From the NCBI GenBank assembly GCA_905215815.1, contig CAJMRN010000079.1:1-8955 (forward strand): a DNA stretch of 8,955 nt. The letters run 5' to 3'. Position numbers and translations under genes: made by a program. Shown here in pieces: positions 6,840 to 8,955 of the stretch. The notes beneath the pieces were generated by a model. It worked only from the letters and a program-made list of their open reading frames with translations, searched no databases and was not told the origin of the DNA. This DNA is from an uncultured bacterium (GTDB lineage: Bacteria > Actinomycetota > Coriobacteriia > Coriobacteriales > Coriobacteriaceae). Numbering within the stretch: position 1 is the first letter of the stretch; each line of letters opens with the position of its first letter.

Positions 6840-6912
6840 GGCTCACGGGGTTTGGGTATGGCTTCGCCAGGGCGCTTGTGCGCGAAGGCGCTCCATATTC
6901 AAACCCTGAGCC
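6840..6912 (-). promoter_or_regulatory. Large hairpin just upstream of the loaP ribosome site
   Basis: Nested inverted repeats: GGCTCA (6840-6845) with TGAGCC (6907-6912); GGGTTTG (6848-6854) with CAAACCC (6900-6906); TATGG (6857-6861) with CCATA (6893-6897); CTTCGC (6862-6867) with GCGAAG (6882-6887). That gives 24 Watson-Crick pairs, a 2-base and a 5-base bulge, one 2x2 internal loop and a 14-base terminal loop. It ends 14 bases before the loaP ribosome site and has no following T-tract on the minus strand, so it is not a simple terminator. The internal loop would close as two G-U pairs only in plus-strand RNA, so orientation is not settled. Likely a leader element acting on loaP translation or on antitermination. 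Confidence 0.5.
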
Positions 6913-7008
6913 CAGTTAGACAAGCACGTGGCTCTGCCCCACCGTGAACGGTATGTATGAGTGCAGTGGCTAGAGACGCGGACGTGTATCGCAAGATGAC
7001 CGCGACTC

Positions 7009-7068
7009 CAGCTGGCTGCGTGCGAACCAGTCAAGCGGGAACAAAACTGGTCCGCACGCAAACAGCTG
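7009..7068 (-). promoter_or_regulatory. Long leader hairpin upstream of loaP, candidate antiterminator recognition element
   Basis: Two 23-base arms (7009-7031 and 7046-7068) around a 14-base loop: CAGCTG, a 2x2 internal loop, then GCGTGCG and ACCAGT separated by one position. That position (7025/7052) is A/C on the plus strand but U/G in minus-strand RNA, so the stem is continuous only in the loaP-sense transcript. In all, 20 Watson-Crick pairs and one G-U pair. The outer arm overlaps a second possible hairpin, CTGCAG/CTGCAG at 7066-7082, so two exclusive folds are possible. LoaP proteins are known to bind leader hairpins; that this is such a site is inference. Confidence 0.5.
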
Positions 7069-7218
7069 CAGGACTGCTGCAGTTTGTCATGAAACATCAA
7101 CTCGAAAAACAGATTGCCCATAGAAAAGAACAAAATCATTCAACGCGATACGCATGACGATGCTATTGGAGCTCGTGGTTTTTCTGGCACCGCCGTTACG
7201 GCCGGATGCTGATCTGCC

Positions 7219-7253
7219 CTGTGCTTAGCGGCTTGCTGGAGCCGTGAGCACAG
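7219..7253 (+). other. Hairpin in the divergent intergenic region
   Basis: CTGTGCT (7219-7225) pairs with AGCACAG (7247-7253), then T-G and A-T pairs, one bulged G, and CGGCT (7229-7233) with AGCCG (7240-7244) around a 6-base loop. The wobble pair forms only in plus-strand RNA. No T-tract follows on either strand, so it is not an obvious terminator. Confidence 0.35.
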
Positions 7254-7275
7254 TTGAACCCATGTGACGTTAGGT

Positions 7276-7284
7276 ATCCTAGCA
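7276..7284 (-). promoter_or_regulatory. Weak candidate extended -10 for the loaP operon
   Basis: On the minus strand the sequence TGCTAGGAT has the extended -10 form TGnTAnnnT. No good -35 lies 16-18 bases ahead. Start here would give a leader of about 460 bases that includes all three hairpins at 6840-7253. Offered only as the best visible match. Confidence 0.2.
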
Positions 7285-7720
7285 CAAGGCGGCTGGAAAC
7301 CGATTTAGGTCGTGCACGACAACATATCTTTCATTAGCAGTGCTTAAGGGCGTTATATTGCAAACTTGTTCACATTAACGCAGGTTTATGCGGGTGCAAC
7401 TGTTGGCATGCACCGCCCAAGCCGCAACGCTGCCGACGTGAAATGCAAAAAGGAATTGAGTTGGGTTAACAAACTATGTACAGAAGTGGAAAGTAAGTTG
7501 CGCAACTTTTTGCGCCGCGAGAGCGCTCGTCACACAACGCGCACGCCCGACTACAGAGTCAACGCATTTTGAGACGGATTGTTGGACAACTTTTGAGAAA
7601 TGGCTAGGTATATGGGCGCTCAATTTCTAGCGCAGGGCTGATGGGCATCCCTGATCGAGAGGAAAGCAGCAGGAACAGGATGGTTGGCTGGGAGCTAATA
7701 TTCGCCTGAAAAGCGAGTGA

Positions 7721-7752
7721 TATGATTCGATCTATAAGCTTTCGAATCGAAA
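7721..7752 (+). promoter_or_regulatory. Candidate promoter and operator of the GIY-YIG gene
   Basis: Two -10-like hexamers, TATGAT (7721-7726) and TATAAG (7733-7738), lie 28-45 bases before the start codon; neither has a clear -35. Overlapping them is an inverted repeat ATTCGA-N11-TCGAAT (7725-7747), and beside it TTTCGA-A-TCGAAA (7740-7752), a possible repressor site. The repeats are seen; their role is inferred. Confidence 0.3.
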
Positions 7753-7765
7753 AGGCGGAATAAGC

Positions 7766-8689
7766 ATGGGAAATCCCGTGATAACACTCAGGGACTTGAT
7801 GCCGGTGGCACACCCCGAGAAGACCAAGGTTAAGTTCAACATGAACGCTGGCGACGTGAGCCTACGCGCGTACGATCTGCTGCTAAAAGATACATCGACC
7901 ACCGAGAGGACCGATAGCGGCTCGCGATGGTACGAGATGAACGCGTGGAGGAGCGCGACAGGGCAGGCGAACAACAACCTCAACCATGCAGAGTACCTGC
8001 TCTCGTTCGCCCAGTACTACACTTACGGGCCCGAGTACTTCATCTTCGGCGGCATGCACAAAGTGGAGAAGGTGGTGCCCGAGGTGCTGGGCGGCGTGGG
8101 CTACAAGCTGACGCTTCTTCCTGACTACGAGGCCTACATCAAGCGACTTATCATCAAGCTGAAGAAGCCTATCGGACGCAATATCTACAACAAGTTCTAC
8201 GAGAAAGCGATGCGAGACTTTGAGCCCGTTGTATACGAATACTCGATGAGTCTGGGCAACGTGAGCCCCTTCCCCGGCTACAAGTACGTTCGCATCGACC
8301 ACAAGACACTGCAGGCCGTCATCGCTAGCGTGGGCTCCGACTGGTACTGGGCGCTGGACAACGTGAAGGGCGTCTACTGCATCACCGACACCGCCACGGG
8401 ACGGCTCTACGTGGGCTCGGCCTCGGGCGACAGCAAGAAGGACGCAGGCGCGGACCTGGGTATCTGGCAGCGTTGGCGCGCCTATGCCAACCCCGAGGAC
8501 CCTTCGGGCGGCAACAAGGAATTCAAGGCCATCATGGCTAAGCACGGGGCTGGGTACATCATCGAGAACTTTACCTACTCCATCCTTGAGGTATGCGACA
8601 CAAAGATGACCACTGCGGAGGTGTGCGAGCGAGAGAGTCATTGGAAGGACGTATTGGGATCGCGCAAGTTCGGCATGAACAAGAATTAG
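7766..8689 (+). CDS. GIY-YIG nuclease-domain protein with an uncharacterised N-terminal domain
   Basis: 307 residues. The C-terminal third (about 199-307) is a GIY-YIG domain: GVY (202-204) and YVG (215-217) are the two name motifs, WQRWRAY (234-240) carries the conserved arginine, Glu290 in CERESHW is the likely metal-binding glutamate, and GMN (303-305) is the usual closing asparagine motif. All key positions are kept, so it should be an active single-strand or double-strand DNA nuclease. Residues 1 to about 170 have no motif I can name, apart from YFIFGGMHKVEKV (91-103), which recalls an N-terminal domain seen in other standalone GIY-YIG proteins of gut actinobacteria. No signal peptide or membrane segment. 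The ATG is preceded by AAAGGCGGA at 7751-7759. Role unknown: defence, repair or mobile-element function are all possible. Confidence 0.88.
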   Translation: MGNPVITLRDLMPVAHPEKTKVKFNMNAGDVSLRAYDLLLKDTSTTERTDSGSRWYEMNAWRSATGQANNNLNHAEYLLSFAQYYTYGPEYFIFGGMHKVEKVVPEVLGGVGYKLTLLPDYEAYIKRLIIKLKKPIGRNIYNKFYEKAMRDFEPVVYEYSMSLGNVSPFPGYKYVRIDHKTLQAVIASVGSDWYWALDNVKGVYCITDTATGRLYVGSASGDSKKDAGADLGIWQRWRAYANPEDPSGGNKEFKAIMAKHGAGYIIENFTYSILEVCDTKMTTAEVCERESHWKDVLGSRKFGMNKN

Positions 8690-8698
8690 GTGAGTACC

Positions 8699-8824
8699 AT
8701 GGGTTTACTGCGGACGGTGAGGGATTGCGTTTACGGCATGGCCGTGGGCGACGCGCCTGGCGTGTCCTACGAGTTTATGCCGCGCGGCAGCTTCACCCGC
8801 GATGACATGACGGGCCATTTGTAA
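8699..8824 (+). pseudogene. 5' stump of an ADP-ribosylglycohydrolase gene
   Basis: A 41-codon frame starts 9 bases after the nuclease stop, with AGGTGAG (8688-8694) overlapping that stop as its ribosome site, so the two were an operon. It reads VRDCVYGMAVGDAPGVSYEF then MPRGSF and DDMTG, the N-terminus of the ADP-ribosylglycohydrolase (DraG/MacroD-unrelated ADPRH) family, including the GDA metal-site motif. Family members run to roughly 250-350 residues, with further aspartate motifs further on. Here the match ends at DMTG, then H-L-stop. The break near 8815 and the unrelated downstream sequence suggest deletion or recombination rather than a point mutation. Confidence 0.7.
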
Positions 8825-8865
8825 AAAATGCAGTTCAGGCCACTAAATATCGTATGTAAATAAAA

Positions 8866-8889
8866 AAGGCCACTCGATTGAGTGGCCTT
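8866..8889 (-). terminator. Rho-independent terminator for a gene beyond the right edge
   Basis: A perfect 10-pair stem, AAGGCCACTC / GAGTGGCCTT, with a GATT loop. On the minus strand it is followed by TTTT and further T-rich sequence (complement of 8859-8867), so it ends a transcript entering from the right. The plus-strand side lacks a T-tract. Between it and the window edge (8890-8955) I see no complete gene, only a small palindrome TCAACT-C-AGTTGA at 8939-8951. Confidence 0.8.
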
Positions 8890-8955
8890 GCATTCACGAT
8901 GGTGGAGCAGAAGCTACTTACTGCGAACACTATATATGTCAACTCAGTTGAAATC

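Larger units (their letters stand above)
6826..7765. other. Long divergent intergenic region between loaP and the GIY-YIG gene; no convincing gene
   Basis: About 940 bases with no reading frame that has a family-like sequence, a good ribosome site and acceptable length. It holds the presumed loaP leader with its two large hairpins (6840-6912, 7009-7068), a third hairpin (7219-7253), perfect palindromes GTCGTGCACGAC (7309-7320) and AAGTTGCGCAACTT (7495-7508), a small hairpin GCGCT/AGCGC (7616-7633), and the upstream region of the nuclease gene. Stretches are AT-rich (7081-7140: 19 G/C of 60, hand count), unlike the flanking genes. Most of 7254-7700 I cannot explain. Confidence 0.6.

Noticed and set aside
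6843..7139. 98-codon minus-strand frame in the loaP leader
   Set aside because: No ribosome site, no recognisable sequence, and it runs through both large hairpins.
7179..7196. GGCGGT on the minus strand resembling the start of an ops/JUMPstart element
   Set aside because: Only the first six bases agree with GGCGGTAGC; the following bases do not, and ops is tied to RfaH rather than LoaP systems.
7366..7572. 68-codon plus-strand frame in the intergenic region
   Set aside because: TTG start without a ribosome site; composition unremarkable and spans two palindromes.
8899..8930. TGGTGGAGC string resembling the 3' end of a minus-strand tRNA
   Set aside because: No T-arm GGTTCGAATCC equivalent and no cloverleaf can be drawn in the remaining bases.

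Overview
The window reads as a mosaic of human-gut bacterial DNA. The left end (bases 1 to about 1910) looks like Bifidobacterium: a GSI-beta glutamine synthetase (glnA) and, upstream of it on the same strand, a terminator and the 3' tail of what appears to be the DUF4191 membrane-protein gene that flanks glnA1 in many actinobacteria (Rv2219-Rv2220 in Mycobacterium tuberculosis). From about 1910 to 6825 lies a minus-strand surface-polysaccharide operon whose first genes resemble those of Collinsella-like Coriobacteriia. The capF/capG part carries short intergenic palindromes of a kind I associate with Oscillospiraceae (Faecalibacterium-like). The taxon guesses come from protein and repeat resemblance recalled from memory, not from a search.

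Layout, reading the operon 5'->3' on the minus strand. A long untranslated leader with two large hairpins (about 7270-6826) is followed by a LoaP/NusG-like antiterminator, a monotopic phosphoglycosyl transferase, a WecG/TagA/CpsF glycosyltransferase, CapE, CapF, an intergenic array of four hairpins, and the first ~100 codons of CapG. The transferase, tagA, capE and capF genes are translationally coupled (TAATG overlap, zero gap, ATGA overlap). CapE, CapF and CapG are the three steps from UDP-GlcNAc to UDP-L-FucNAc. The two transferases would start a lipid-linked oligosaccharide on undecaprenyl phosphate. LoaP would let RNA polymerase read through the long operon.

CapG is not intact. After about residue 100 its reading frame runs in frame into the DUF4191-like tail. 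This is either an assembly or library chimera between two gut organisms or a real recombination; the sequence alone cannot decide, and it is the most important caveat on this window.

On the right, divergent from the operon across about 950 bases without a convincing gene, lies a 307-residue GIY-YIG nuclease with an uncharacterised N-terminal domain. It is followed at once by a 41-codon stump of an ADP-ribosylglycohydrolase. A strong minus-strand terminator at 8866-8889 belongs to a gene beyond the right edge. I see no tRNA, rRNA, CRISPR array, transposase or integrase.
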